Assembly (NCBI GenBank): GCA_941918925.1
Contig: OW799233.1
Location: 177,661,235 to 177,725,234, forward strand
Length of the DNA: 64,000 nt
Origin: Phyto melanocephala
Lineage: Eukaryota; Arthropoda; Insecta; Diptera; Rhinophoridae
Direction of reading: 5' to 3'
Part shown: piece by piece, positions 36,087-49,000 of the stretch
Layout of the letters: every line of letters starts with the position of its first letter
How positions within the stretch are numbered: position 1 is the stretch's first letter
Made by a program: the position numbers and the translations under genes
Notes under the pieces: model-generated
Database searches by the model: none
The model's input: only the letters and a program-made list of their open reading frames with translations
Told to the model about the DNA's origin: nothing

Positions 36087-36458
36087 TATGGACTTTATGA
36101 TACGCAGCAAAGTAAGGGAAAAGTTTTATATTACAGCTTAATGTGAGCTGTGAAAGACGATCTTTTTTTAAGGTGAAGCTACCCCAACTGCAAAGTTGCT
36201 ATCCAAAACTAATGCCTCCCGTAAGCAGTTTTATAAAAGGGAATTTAACTTATCTGCCTTATAGCTGTCCCTGCACGTAAGCAATATTTTTTACATATAA
36301 ATTTTGGTGATAATTTTTAAATCATAGGTCGGTCTAAAATTTACAAAAGAAAATTATTCTATTAAAAAAATCTAGTTTTTTTATATTTTATTGTGCCCCT
36401 AAATTGTTTCTTGGTAATCGAGTACTATGTTCACACACGCGCCTTAATTGTCAATTTA
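36087..36458. other. Spacer, no gene seen
   Basis: No gene or repeat recognised. Confidence 0.4.
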
Positions 36459-37192
36459 TTATACCCTTCACCTGTGGTGCACAAGGGTATATATAGCTTT
36501 GTCATTCCGTTTGTAATTTCTACAATTTTCATTTCCGACCCCATAAAGTATATATTTTCTGAAAGCTTATGAATAGAGGAGTCGATTAAGCCCTGACCGT
36601 CTGTCCGTCTGTCCGTGTGTTGGTTGAAATCAATTTTTAGAAGCAACTATATGTTCCTCAGATCTGTATATGGTATCAATCTCTTGGAAATATCCAGGAA
36701 TGAATCGCTATTGAAATTCAGCACAATCGCCCCATAACTTTCTGAGATATGAGCAAAAAACCACGACCACCTCGTTTTTTTTCACAATTACAACAACAAC
36801 ATACATACATAGATACATGTAAAAAACATACCAAACAAAAAAAATTACAAAAAAAAAATTATTAAAAATAAGAAAAAAATAATAAAAAAAAACTACAAAA
36901 AAAAATTTAAAAAAAAATTTAAAAAAATTTTTTAAAAATTTTTCTAAAAAAATGTTTTAAAAAAATTTGAAAAAAATATATAAAAAATTTTAAAATATAA
37001 ATAATATATTAAATAAAATAAAATAAAATTTTTTTGGCTCAGCTGGGATTCGATGCCACATTTATTCTAACGTGTACGTATGCACGTATTTTATATGGGA
37101 TGAATGGTGATACAAACAATTGTTATTGCATGACTACACGTTATGAAGGGTACATAAGATTCGGCACGGCCGAATATAGCACTGTTACTTGT
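36459..37192 (-). mobile_element. DINE-1/mini-me-like element, copy B, with inverted core
   Basis: Ends are TTATACCCTTCACCTGTGGT on the left and the GGCACGGCCGAATATAGCAC then TTACTTGT terminus on the right, both in the same orientation as copy C (54375-55130). The GTCY tract CCGTCTGTCCGTCTGTCCGT lies near 36597-36617. The central piece (about 36800-37090) runs the other way relative to copies A and C: the A-rich tract comes first and the tRNA-like motif (37036-37059) is on the minus strand. No protein coded. Confidence 0.8.
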
Positions 37193-39636
37193 TATATTCT
37201 TGCAATTAAAGGCCTTTATTGAGCTCAATTTGCCATAATAAAAATTTAGCAATATATACTTTATTGTTTCACTTTTTGTTCAAAACTCGAAATACAACTC
37301 TTGGTAAAAATACATCGTATTTTTACAACCATCAAATGCTAATGGAGTAAGATAAATTGAGTATGTGTGAACACTTATTTTAATTGCTCAATCAACACTA
37401 AATTGAAATAATTAAAAATATCTGTCTGAACAGGGTATAACGTATCGTCATAGGTCATGTTACTATCTCCAAGTAATTTACAATTTATTTGAGTTCAGAA
37501 GTAAAACAAAATTATTGTGTAATTAACACAATTTTTTTCACTCGCTTTTGTCATTACATTGTTTAAAGCCTCCCACTTTAAGTTTCGACCATAAAAGAAC
37601 TCTTTAAAAAATTTACTACTAAATATGAAAAACTTCAACACACAAAATAGCTTTTCTATTATAAGTGCTGTGTGATCATAAATCTAAAATAGTTGCCAAA
37701 TTTATTTTTAAGTATATTTGCCAACTATTTTATAACCTTGTTGTTCTAGAAATATTTGTTTGTTGCACAAACATTTATTCTCTCTCATGCCCAGACTAAA
37801 GAAAATATAAAAAAAACACAGTTAAAAGCATTTTTTAATTTCATGACAAAACTTTTAAATTACTATGAATGTGTATGTGTGTTTGTATATGTATGTTTTT
37901 TGCTTCCGCTTGAGATTATTTTTTTGTTATTGTTTTAGAAATGTATTTTCTTTTCGTTTCAATTTTTGCTTAATACTGCCACTTATTTAAAAATATAAAT
38001 GTTTGCAACATAAAAATATATGACATAATAAAATAAAAGAGCGAAAAAAAGTTTGAACTCAAAAAAAAAACAAGAAACTTAAATAAAAATCACTGGCTGT
38101 CATAAAAAAATATGAACAAATAAAAGTAATGAAAACAAAACAACAAAAAAAAACACAGAAACTTATGAAAACTAAATTACCAACTATATATTTAAAAACA
38201 AGTTGACAATTTTAGCGTGTGGCACGCCTAAATGCATTAGTCAAGCCAGGACATACAACATGCTCATCAACCTCATCATTCCATAAGATTTTTTTATTTC
38301 ATTTTATTTTATTAAAAATGGAAAGAATTTTTTTTATATTCATACATATGTCTGTATGTTATGTATAGATGTATGTATGTATGTATGAATATTTTTTATG
38401 TAAAAATTTTAATTCATCAAATTTTTTTCCTTTAGTATCGCTAAACTCTGACTGGTATTTAGCGTGATTTTTTTAAACAATTTATCGATAAAGTGGAATT
38501 CACAGAAATTCATTTTATTTAAATAAAGGGGGAACAAACACGATAATTAAAAACGTGTTTAAGTAAAAGCAATTGATATTATTTACGTGGCTAAATAAAT
38601 TAATGAAAAAAGATTTTATCAATATTTATTTAAAGGTGTCATATTTCATGAGTTTTTTTTCGTATCAAAGTATGCATCAAAAAAGTTGCATGTTCTGGCA
38701 GAGCTCAAAGGTTGCACAGTAGGGATAATTTCAAAAGTATTAATAATAATTGCAAATCTTTTAACTTAAGAACCGAGGGGAAAAACTCAATTCAACTGAA
38801 CGACTCTCTTAAAATACGGGGTAAGCTTAAGGGTATCAAAGTAATCCTTTTGGAGTGCAAACAAATCTTCGTTCCTGGTATTTGGTTTTTCAGTAAAAAA
38901 AAAATCGTTAGATGTGGTGGCAATGCCAAAAATGCTCAGTGAGCTTAGAAATTTTACAAGAAATAGAATCACAAACGTACAGCACATGAAAATGATTGAA
39001 TTTTTTTTTTTTTATCAAAATTCGTGTTGTGTGAGAAATGTGTTTCGCAAATTACCTAAAAGTCTTTGATCATCCTAATTGACCTACCAAAGAGGCTATT
39101 CATCCTGTTTGGTGACCAAATTCACAGTAGTTTGGCTTAATTGGACACTAAGCCACCGACCCGTAGGTAAAGACTGCGTACCGAGAAGAAAATTGCTGCT
39201 GTATTCCCCCTTTAAATAAAAATCGCTACATGTCAATTCGTTGGCATTGTCATTAATTGGACTTGTGTAATTAGAAAACTAGAGAATACTGTGCAATTAT
39301 TACCTACTTTTTTTCCTAGCAAAAATTTAAGAATTTTACTTGGTTAACATGTATTTCTTATATGAAAGTACCACACGGTACGCAATACCACATGAACCAG
39401 GGATGGCAAAATTAATACAATTGCACTTTTCTACTCTTAAACTACAATAGAACACCAATCGCTTATTCAATGCAATTAAAGAATCTCCCCCGTTTAGTAA
39501 CTATATAAGGCAACTCATCATTGTTGATGATGTTGAAATACTAAAATCTTACAGAGATTCGAATGTTAGCGTTTTTTTTGCAACATTTTCTTAAATTAAA
39601 AATAAGAAAAATGAATTCATGTTTCTAGAATTCATA
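37193..39636. other. AT-rich spacer, no gene seen
   Basis: A TATG microsatellite lies at about 38348-38388. Small frames have no domain. Nothing else identified. Confidence 0.5.
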
Positions 39637-39883
39637 CGAGAATTTTACAGTGGATACTATGCCGAACTTGGAATACCTGGGGAACTCGAACTGGAGATCC
39701 ATAAGGAGTTACATTGAGGGGACTGGGTTCTTGGACTAGTCCGTTATTTGGTTTTTGTTTGGGAATTCCGTTTTCCTCATGGAGCGCACAAGATGCCAAC
39801 TGGGCATAAGTGCATACCTGTCATGGGTTTGGGCTTTTAATGCCCCTCCATTTCAACCTAACCTAATCTAACCTAACCTAACC
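39637..39883 (+). mobile_element. 5'-truncated LINE 3' end with CCTAA tail
   Basis: Starts GAGAATTTTACAGTGGATAC and aligns closely with 57955-58210. It covers the last codons (ATGCCGAACTTGGAATACCT), the 3' untranslated region (GGGGACTGGGTTCTTG..., GGAGCGCA, ATGCCAACTGGGCATAAG) and the tail of CCTAA-type repeats at 39855-39883. Typical of target-primed insertion truncated at the 5' side. Confidence 0.9.
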
Positions 39884-40080
39884 AGAATTTACAAAAATTT
39901 AAGAGAAATACTATCAGTTCAACATTTATAAGTAACTGTGGAAAAATTTGTAAAACCAAAGAGAGAAACAGACTACAATTGCAACACTTTGCGACTCAAT
40001 ACAAACAAAGGATTTAATGAATTCATAAAATTCCAATTGTAATGATATAAATATATCACGAGGGTTATTATCAAAATTGT

Positions 40081-40212
40081 ACAGGGACGAGTCAGCCAAT
40101 ATTTCTGCTTTGGAAGACAACATTACAGCTGCCATTATAGAGATATCGGCCGAATTGCTGAACAGAGTATACCAAAGTTGGAGCTCACAGATCGACCACC
40201 TGTAGCGTAGCC
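40081..40212 (+). pseudogene. C-terminal mariner transposase scrap
   Basis: The plus frame reads ALEDNITAAIIEISAELLNR then VYQSWSSQIDHL, a stop, and RSRG. This matches the C-terminal block of the transposases at 5281-6140 and 31843-32767 (ALEDNIEAFIHEIPA..., HLRRSHG). Only this end is recognisable. Confidence 0.7.
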
Positions 40213-40759
40213 GCGGGCTACATTAATTACTCTTGATAAAGTAAATGGCACATTTTCGTTTATCGCCCCAAACAAATATTTCACTCATTCTGGCAAATGT
40301 TCTATGTTTTTTTCTTTTGTATATAAAATCTAAAAGTTTTTTTAATTGACGTTTAAAACATTTTTAAGACAGTTTATTTTCCCACAGGGATAAAACACGA
40401 TTGTTAGAATTTACAGTTCTATTACCACTTGTACTCAGTGTAATTTGCCAATTGTTCGCTCATATACTAACGCCAGAACAACCCTTTCAAAGTGTGCAAA
40501 TTGATTTTGAAAAACGTTACCATCAACAGTGAGTCGTACAGAGTTAAGCTTAACAATAATTTTTGACAGCAATTCGCTAGGATGTGTATTAAAGACATAT
40601 TTTCCAAGAGGACTGCACCACATGTTCTACAGCATGTTTAACGAAAAACTTTCTAGAGGAAATATAAGTTGGGCCATTTAAAATTTTAAATTTTAACTAC
40701 CAAGTACTTTGACGTTGAAAAGTAGAGCAAGATTCCTTTATATTTTCAGGTTTAGGTTT

Positions 40760-41275
40760 GACATTTACAAACTGGGTCGCTATACTCTCGAACAAAATTA
40801 AGAAATATTAGAAACTTGCTTCCAAAGTAGTGAGTCTTTAACGCAAACTGTAAGAAATTTACGTGGAAAATTTTCGAGAAGGGTTCGGGTCAGTTTATGG
40901 CCCAATTTGTGACGCGAGTTCATCAAAAATAGTGCGTTCAATCGAAAACATTACTGCTGTGGCTGAAAGTGTTAAAGAACATCCAAAAACATCAAAGTTC
41001 AATCTTTCGAACAAAACCAGAAATTTTAAAAAATAATCGGTACTTTTTTTATAGCCGATTGAAATTTTAAATGACACACCATGTAGTGTGCACACATGTC
41101 TTTTCTCAAAATAGCGTAGATTATTTGTTCTAAAATTATTTCCTATAGGCCAACGTGCATTCATTGGTCTTAGCGAAAAATCCAGCAACTTTAAATGACT
41201 TGAAAGGCAACATTGGAGATACGGCCTCAAATGCTTGATAGTTGTCAAAAATTATACTTCCAAAAGTCACTTCCT
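40760..41275 (+). pseudogene. Degenerate mariner transposase relic
   Basis: Fragments in order: LGRYTLEQN.EILETCFQSS and TVRNLRGKF (about 40775-40875, first helix-turn-helix region), VRSIENITAVAESVKEHPKT (about 40930-40990), and at 41180-41240 KNPATLNDLKGNIGDTA, the C-terminal block. The catalytic centre between is missing, so this is an internally deleted copy. It abuts a LINE scrap at 41283. Confidence 0.7.
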
Positions 41276-41282
41276 TAGAGTC

Positions 41283-41515
41283 AGCTAATCCCTAAAGGGG
41301 TTGTTGGTTTGGATCCGTCGGACTGTATGAGGGATGTGCAGCTGTCAAGGATGAACCGAATATGGATATAGGCACAGGAGCAGACGTCTATATTATGGGG
41401 CAGAACATCAGAATAATTGTAGTGTGTTTCAAACAACGATACTGGCCATCGATAGAGCAACGAATCTCATAATGGAACATGTTACGAGGGGTACGGAGGT
41501 TTTGATGTTCGCATA
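41283..41515 (+). mobile_element. LINE RNase H-region scrap, related to 44070-44340
   Basis: Shares long stretches with the relic at 43740-44940: TCCCTAAAGGGGTTGTTGGT, GACTGTATGAGGGATGTG, TCTATATTATGGGGCAGAAC and CATAATGGAACATGTTACGA. Relative to that copy it lacks about 100 bases between the last two blocks. Frames are broken. The region encodes the beginning of the RNase H domain. Confidence 0.75.
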
Positions 41516-43739
41516 TGTCTAAATGTATATGAAAGCACTAAGTTATTCTTGTAAAAAAGTTAATTATTTTTTCAAGTTTTGAACGCCAGTAGATTATTTC
41601 CGTTTAAAATAAAAAACAGCATTTCGTTTTAATATAAAAGAAATTAAAATACACGCTATTGCCCCACTATGTGTTGGCAATATGTGACTACAGCGATGGG
41701 ATTTTTTTTTTAATTTTAGCATTCCAATAATACTAAAATATTGAATTTAAATAAATTTAAAAAAAGAGAGAAAAAAATTAAGGGATAATTTCTTTATGTT
41801 GAAATTTATTGCCCCCTTGGACGCAAATTTTTTTATGTAAAGAGATCTCACTGCCTAATTTCAGTTTTGCAGCATTTGCTAACAGAAACAAGAAACTGTT
41901 TAAATTAAAGTGTAAAATCATAAACAGAACAATCGGTTTGGAGTAAAAACAATTTGAATATTTTGCACATTTTTAATTCAACATTAATCAACAGCCATTG
42001 TAACTGGAATAAAACAACTGTCAGTGCTAAGAAAAAATAGAAGAATAATTATTTTAAACTTGATCTTGAATTTGAATTTCAGGACATGTGTTATTGTTGT
42101 TGCCTGCTAAAAACAACTTCAAAGGATTATTATATAAATATGAAATTTACTTTGTTATGTTAAGCTTTCATGCCGTTTCCATTCCGCCAACTCCTGCTTA
42201 CCACCATTTTGGCGCGACATGAAGAATAAAATAGAGAAGCAAAGAATAAATTTAAAATTCCAATGAGTAGAATTTACATAATTTTAATTTGTACAATAAG
42301 ACACACTAGACACACAAGAAACAAAAAGTTTAGAGACAAGGCATTAGCAATATGATGTGTAGTGTTTATGTTAATTAAAAAACAAGGAAAAAGTAAATTC
42401 TTTGCCACGGTTACTTTCACAAAAAAAAACATAGAAAGAAACATATAAATGGTGGCACATACTGCATACGTTTTGCCACACTAGCAAAGTATATGAGTGT
42501 GTGTTTGTGTCTGTTTTAAGGTCCCAAAGGATACCTTTCACTTGCTGTTATACACGCTTACACTGAAAATTTCATAACAAAAGAACAAGACATAGGAATA
42601 TTATATTAGCAAAAAAAATACAAAAAGAAAACACAAATAGCCAGCCAACTAACCAAGCAGTCTGTCAACCGGCCTATGCACAGTGGGTGCAATCGATTTG
42701 AAGTTTAACATAAAAATTGTTTTTTTTTTTTGTTAAAAATTAAAAGCAGACTCTCAAAAACCACACATAAGATTAAAAATTTTTTACTTTAAAGAAAAAC
42801 AAAAATGTATGAAAATAATTATTGCACTCAAATTAAATTTTTTGCAAAAACAATGTCCTGCCTTAGTGCAAAATGTGCCACAGTGCGATTTAGTCTGTGT
42901 GTTCACAGCAATACTCCTGTGTTACATAAAGTAAAACGGGGAGTTTTTTGTCGGGTTGTTTATGACTGAACTGATACCCTTAAACTTAAAAGTTTAAATG
43001 GTAAAATTGAACAGCAAAAATAATATTATTTGACACAACAACACACTCAGGATTTAAAATACAGGATACACTAAACTTAATAATAAAATATGAATATTAT
43101 ATTCAAATACAACAGCAACAATAGCAGTGTTTATCTCTTTAGTTTATCTGCACAATTCCACCCTATATTTAAAAATTTTTGGCTTAAAGTTCTTTTAATA
43201 TCATCATCACTGGAATTTCTTTTTTTGTTTTTTTTTTTATGTTTTTGGATTGCTTTGTGCTGGTTTGGGAATTTACAAAAAAAAAAAAAAAAACAAAACG
43301 CCGAATTCTAATTACATTTATTTAAATTGTCTGCCACAATAGCTACAGGTTTTTTTTATTTCCTTCTGTGTTGTTACAGTATCAACCACGAAAGCTGAGT
43401 ATGAAGGTAGGTAGCTTGAAAGGAGGCAGGCGGGGGAGGAGTTACGGACACAAATCATACTCATCATACGATTATGACAATTTAGCATATTAAAAAGCAA
43501 TTTTTCGTGCAAAGCATCTACAAAAACATTAATTATAATAAAATACGGAAAACAACAATAATAACAATTTATTGCCTTTGTCATAAGGGCAGCTACGCAC
43601 ACACACAGGCAGATGGAAATCGACGGACAGTTACTGATAATCTGAACGTTATACCCAATTTAAGTTAAATTAAAATGAAATTAATTATAAAGGAGGAAAT
43701 AAAAAAAATATTTTTTTCAGCGATATTCCACATTCCAAG
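41516..43739. other. AT-rich spacer, no gene seen
   Basis: Poly-A and poly-T runs, and a GT patch near 42495-42510. No gene recognised. Confidence 0.5.
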
Positions 43740-44940
43740 CAATAAAATATTAATTCTGACTTATGGATGTATTTTGTAGTGGGAGGTACTCCAGAGGTGT
43801 GCTTGACCTGGTGTCACAGGTGCCATGAGAAGTTCGCAGGGCGCTGAACGCTATTCTCAACACTGTAGCTACCAAAGTTTGGGTAAAGGACATGTCGGCA
43901 AGAAGTTTAGACAGGCTTAATAAGTCAGGGCTAGGTAGAATACTTAATATCGGCTTGGATCTTATGGGAAGTTTGTCTCCAGGATAATACTTGACGTCAG
44001 AGAAATATAACTGTACCTCGACGTCAGGCAATGTAGCAGATCAGTTTTTAAAGGACACACGCATTAATAATCCCTAAAGGGATTGTTGGTTTGGATCCGA
44101 CAGACTGTATGAGGGATGTGTAGCTGTCAAGGATGGACTGAATATGGACAGGATCAGGCGTCTATATTATGGGGCAGAACATCAGGATAATTGTAGTGTG
44201 CTGCCAGCAAGGTAGGCAGATAGGTAGGTAAGGCTGGTGCAGTGTAACTATCACACCCTCACCCGGAGACCATTACGTGTTCCCAGACAAAATCATGGCC
44301 ATTCATAGAGCAACATACATCATAATGGAACATGTTACGAAGGGCAGGGTGGCGGATTTCAAGGCTTTGAATAGACATATTGCAAATTCTGGGCTAGTTA
44401 GAAAATGTAGGAGAGCTTTTGATCAAATTATGGGCTCTTCAACGTCAGATTGTATTGCTTTCAAGGCCTGAAATGGTTGTAATGTCAATTCTAAGCTGTT
44501 AGAGAATATAGGAGAGCTATTGAGAGAATTATGGGCTTCTTCAATGTCAGATTGTATTGCATACAAGGCATTGTAGAGTTTCTGGCAATGAAATTGCAGC
44601 CGACACTGGGGTCGACATAGTAAGGCCACCGATGGACCATTGGACGAGTTAGGGAGTAAGTATCAGCCAGCACTGATATGGCATTGAGAAACAGAATAAA
44701 CTACAGTGTCAATGACTTCACAGCCAAAGGTTAACTTGGCGGACTCTACGGTACTCCTGGAGCTAAATAGGATTAACACAGTGCCAAAGTGTAAGGATAA
44801 GGAAGAGGTAGAAGCGGTAGAGCATGCTGTTTATCACTGTCGAAAACCACGGAACCAGTGAGTTAGATAAGCGATTCGACGACGAACTCAGTAATGCCTT
44901 GGAGTAAAAACTAGAGAATATCATTGAATCATAATGGGGA
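43740..44940 (+). pseudogene. Non-LTR retrotransposon relic (post-RT and RNase H region)
   Basis: Plus-strand frames resemble the C-terminal half of I/R1-type ORF2. TGAMRSS and ALNAILNTVATKVWVKDMSA with RSLDRLNKSG (43815-43935) match the segment after reverse transcriptase. A tattered RNase H follows, with DGLNM-like, FPDKIMAIHRATYIIMEHV (about 44280-44340, the Glu motif region) and SGLVRKCRRAFDQI (44390-44440). A later RVSGNEIAADT (about 44575-44610) fits the GNE.AD motif. Stops and shifts make it dead. Part of it is duplicated in 44415-44570. Confidence 0.65.
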
Positions 44941-47092
44941 TCGGGTGGTTACAAGTTAGACAAAAAAAGCTTTTTAAGACTCTTTTTCGCCAGTTTTTTT
45001 ATCTCTTCTACATTATTTTCTTCGTTATTTCACCGTATTTCTAATACTAGCCTTTCTTTCAAATTCTATCTCCGAGGAAGTGACTCTTGCTTCTGGCAAT
45101 ATCCTTTGCCACTTAACTACGCAATATCCATGTATTCCATATAACAAAATTTTTTTTATTTAACGACAAACCTTAGGATGCATATCCTTAGATCAAAAGC
45201 CAGGTGTTATTTAAAGCCATAAAATTGTATTAGCAAAGCCTTCAGTCTATAAAAAAGGCATTTTATTTAAATTTTCAAGGTTTTCATAGCTCGTCTTAAA
45301 AACTTTAACTAAAATTCTAGTGTCACCAAAAGAGCTTTTTTATAAACTAGTGTTAAAAGTTCTTTTGTAAAAACGTTTTTTGTTTTCTGTTAAAAAGAAA
45401 CTTTTTTTAAAGCGAATTGCAATAAAAAATTTTTTCGCAAAAGCTTGCAATAAGCTAATGGTTTTAAAAAAGCTCTTTTATAAAGAAAGATTTTAACTTT
45501 AGATTTAAAAAAAAATATTTTTGAAGTTTTTTAAAGCTATTTTGGAAATGCAAAATTAAGAAAATAAAGTCTTTTCTAATAACATTTAAACTTTAAAAAC
45601 TCTTTGTATAACAACTTATCAACATTCCTAATTTAATTAAAATTTCACTTTGTTTTTCTGCTTAAACACAGTTGTCATTACTATTCTTTCAAGAAAAGTT
45701 TATCCAATTGTCATTTCAGCAATTGAAACTCTATATTCAAATTAATAGTTCAAACACAAAATTCTACTAAAAACGAATAACTTTAAACACGCACACACAA
45801 ACACACACACACTCTCCAGACCAAGTACATTAAATACGAAAATTTAACAACTGAAGATATGTCAAGTTGATTTACTGTGGGAGGTGAAATGAAAACCTCC
45901 GAAAACAAAGAAAACACGAATTTTATATGCCATTGGAATGTATTAAGAAAATCACGTTACAAAAAAACAGGCTAAAACCAAAAATACTACAACTACCAGT
46001 AGCAAACGGTAAAAACTTGTGCTTTTAATCAATTTCCTCTTCAGTTGGGCGCTGATGCTAAAACATAACTTTCATCATGCCTACACCTGCTCCTGCAGCA
46101 GCAACAACAACTTGTCGAAATCTTAAGCAAACTGAGCTGGCATTTATTCAGTTGAAAAATGAAAATGATAGTTTTATAAAACGTTTGTATTTGCAAAGTG
46201 CATGTTAAAAAACAGTTACCAACTCAAAATATATTCACTTAAAATATAAAAAAATTGCAAAAACAAAAACTACAAAACTAAACTAAAACAAACAAAAATC
46301 ACACAAATTCATTCAGAGAGAAACAAACCAAAGCAAAAAAGTTAGAATTGAAATCATGAATTCATTATGAATGAATAAACGAACCAAATGTATGAAAGAA
46401 TATAGAATTTGTTGAGAGGTACCACCAGGAGGCGTGTAGTCATAAAACGCCAAAAACTTTGACATGCAATATACAGGACGTGGTGCGAGGAAAAGCAAAG
46501 AAGTCACGGGTTCTATTTTACTTTTCAGAGTGCATAATAAAAATTCTAACTATGTTGATGAACGAACAAATGAATGAATTAACAAGACACTCTTCTCATA
46601 CACTCATCGAAAATGAAAAACAAACAACTTTTAATAAAATAATTATTATTGCCAAAGAAACTCACAAAATATTGAATTGTTTAATTTGAACGTGATAAAA
46701 ATTTAATGATTTAATTATGGAAATTTTAAACGCATAGCGGCGGTGACCTAAATACACACATAAATAGGGATTGTTTTCAATTACATACTTTCAAAACGTT
46801 CAAAATCAAGTACAAAATATTTAGCGAGTTTTTGTAAGGAATGCCACAGTGGGACTTCCTAGAGCTAAGAGTTTTAATTGCGAATATTTTATTTGAGAAA
46901 TTAAAAACTTTATAGTTAAAAGACAAACTGCTTCAGTAGGGGTGATATAGGGCAAGTTCCACAAACAAACAAAATTTTTCTATTAGCAGCAATTTAACCA
47001 CAGGTAAAATATATACAAATATTCTTTATAAGCTTTGTGAATTTAAGAAAAGGTTGAAGGTAGCGACCAAAACTCCCACCAACAATTTTTTT
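44941..47092. other. AT-rich spacer, no gene seen
   Basis: Many A and T runs and a CA microsatellite near 45791-45813. No gene recognised. Confidence 0.5.
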
Positions 47093-47400
47093 TGATACCC
47101 TTCACACAAGAGTGTAGAAGGATATAAATAAGTTTGTCATTGCGTTTGCAATTTCTACAATATTTATTTGAGACCCTAAAAAGTGTATATTGTATTCTGA
47201 ATAATTATAGATAGAGGAATTGACTCGCTAATTCGGTCTGCCCGTGTGTATGTTGAAATCATCGTTTTAAAGCCCCCACCTACATTTAAGACTCGTATTT
47301 GTTAACAATTTATTGGACATGCTTTCGAGAATTTCGCTACTGAAAATCAATTATGTGCGCACATCTCGAACTATGAGATGAGAGAAGGAACATGTTTGCC
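47093..47400 (-). mobile_element. DINE-like element, decayed partial copy
   Basis: Aligns with the left part of copies B and C: GATACCCTTCACACAAGAGTG, TTTGTCATTGCGTTTG, GAATTGACTCGCTAATTCGG, GTCTGCCCGTGTGTATGTTG and a late CATCTCGAACTATGAGATGA block. It lacks the terminus with the GGCACGGCCG hairpin. Confidence 0.65.
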
Positions 47401-48079
47401 TCTGTTTTTTTACCCAAACAAAGTCAGATATTGCAGCTTTCAGATAACTTCTTGACCTGTTTATTGAATGTGACTATAAGCCTTTAAGCTCCAAGCCACA
47501 CATATATATTTAGATATAAGAACATAGTAGGAATATATTGGCTCAATTGATTCATTACTGGCAAAGATATTGGCATGCAGACTTTGTGAGCCATTTTGCT
47601 GGTATTGCGAAGTTTTTTGTTTATTCACTGCAATTCGCACGAACAGCATAGATTTATCAAGTAAAAATAAGAGACAGGAAAATCTGTTTCACAAACAACT
47701 TTTCTATGTATATACCTGCATATCTACACATTTGTAAAGAGTATATAAGGTTTTGCACACAGACGTATGCTGCGATCCGAAGTGTTTTTTTTTTAATTCT
47801 GAAAGCTGTATACCTTACATGGAAGTGCTGAAATTATTCTCATACGAAAGCATTACAAAGTATTTCTTCTGTAGCCTATTATGTATGTCTCAGGTTGTTT
47901 GTTGGGTGCAAAATAAGGATTCACGACTATTATACGTTCAATCCTTTACATAGAACTTTAGTAAGATGCAAAAAGGAAATACATGTGTTGCAGGCCAGCT
48001 GCAAGCGATAGAGATAGCCGATCAAGAATCAAGGACACAATGCTAAACAATTGATCTTTACATAATGGCAATTTCTGCT
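47401..48079. other. Spacer, no gene seen
   Basis: No gene or repeat recognised. The frame at 47753-47953 has no domain I know. Confidence 0.4.
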
Positions 48080-49000
48080 TACAGTGCGTAAGACTTAATG
48101 CTTCTGGATTGTGAAGATCGAAGACATACGGGTATGCGAGAGTTTTTGGCATACTGTCGCCGGTTCGTACTACTTCACATGCAAACTGGATTGTGAAGAT
48201 CGAAGACATACGGGCATGCGAGAATTTTTGGCATATTGTCGCTGGTTTGTACCTGTTCACATAAAAATTCGATGGAGTTGTAATACCCATCAGAGGGAAA
48301 TGTGGTGTCTTTTGAATGATATTTACACCAGGATTTACTGGGACTAATCAAAAATGGTCTGAAATGTTAATATCGGTTTGTTATCGAAAAAACTTGGGCT
48401 ATATTTCTTGAGACGACTTCCGAACGGATGCAATGCATTTAAGCGTAACTATTTGTTATCATGAAAGCTTGTAAGGTACTGTCCGGTAATAATAATAATC
48501 GGAATATTGGCATTTTTGTCGAAACTCAGACGACCCTTCTATAACTTAACTTCTACAGTACTACCCCTCCTGATGTATAGTTCTGTCTGAACTGAAAAGG
48601 TTGGCATTTCATTTTCTGCAGAAGGCTTAGGGTGGCATAAGGTATATATTGACGATATATTGACGTGGTAATTTTTCCCATGAAACGTAGCGGATTGGGT
48701 ATATTCATGGTTTGTTACAAGGAGCTCGAAAGTCACCTGAGTAAACCTAGACCATATTGTCTCACCTGTACAGATACAGAAAAAGAAAAGGCAGTTTTTC
48801 TCTTCTTCGGTGAAGGACTGGCCTTATCTGATAAGATGTACAGATTTCTGGAGCAATGAATGATCGAGTCCTGTTGATCAACTAAAATATTTCACGGCTA
48901 TGGTTTGGTTCTGGTACAGTTCTTACATTGAATCTAAGGAAAGGTGTGCTCTTTCCAAAACAACAACAACAGCTAAGCAATATGTGCAATATTGCAATTA
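48080..49000 (+). pseudogene. Probable LINE C-terminal relic with an 83-base duplication
   Basis: Near 48750-48870 the frame PYCLTCTDTEKEKAVFLFF and GEGLALSDKMYRFLEQ resembles the CCHC-type C-terminal region of R1/I-type ORF2 (CRFC...E...HFLC.CPAL...RFLG). The following ALNLRKGVLFPK-like piece also fits. Upstream, a segment of about 83 bases starting TGGATTGTGAAGATCGAAGA is present twice in tandem (about 48103-48185 and 48186-48268). Frames are broken and the family match is by eye only. Confidence 0.45.

Noticed and set aside
40435..40623. 62-residue minus-strand frame near mariner relics
   Set aside because: I tried to fit it to transposase or receptor families but saw no motif; left unassigned.
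40895..41248. 117-residue minus-strand frame
   Set aside because: It is the antisense of a mariner transposase relic read on the plus strand.
43750..44031. 93-residue minus-strand frame
   Set aside because: It is the antisense of a non-LTR relic whose plus-strand frames match ORF2 blocks.
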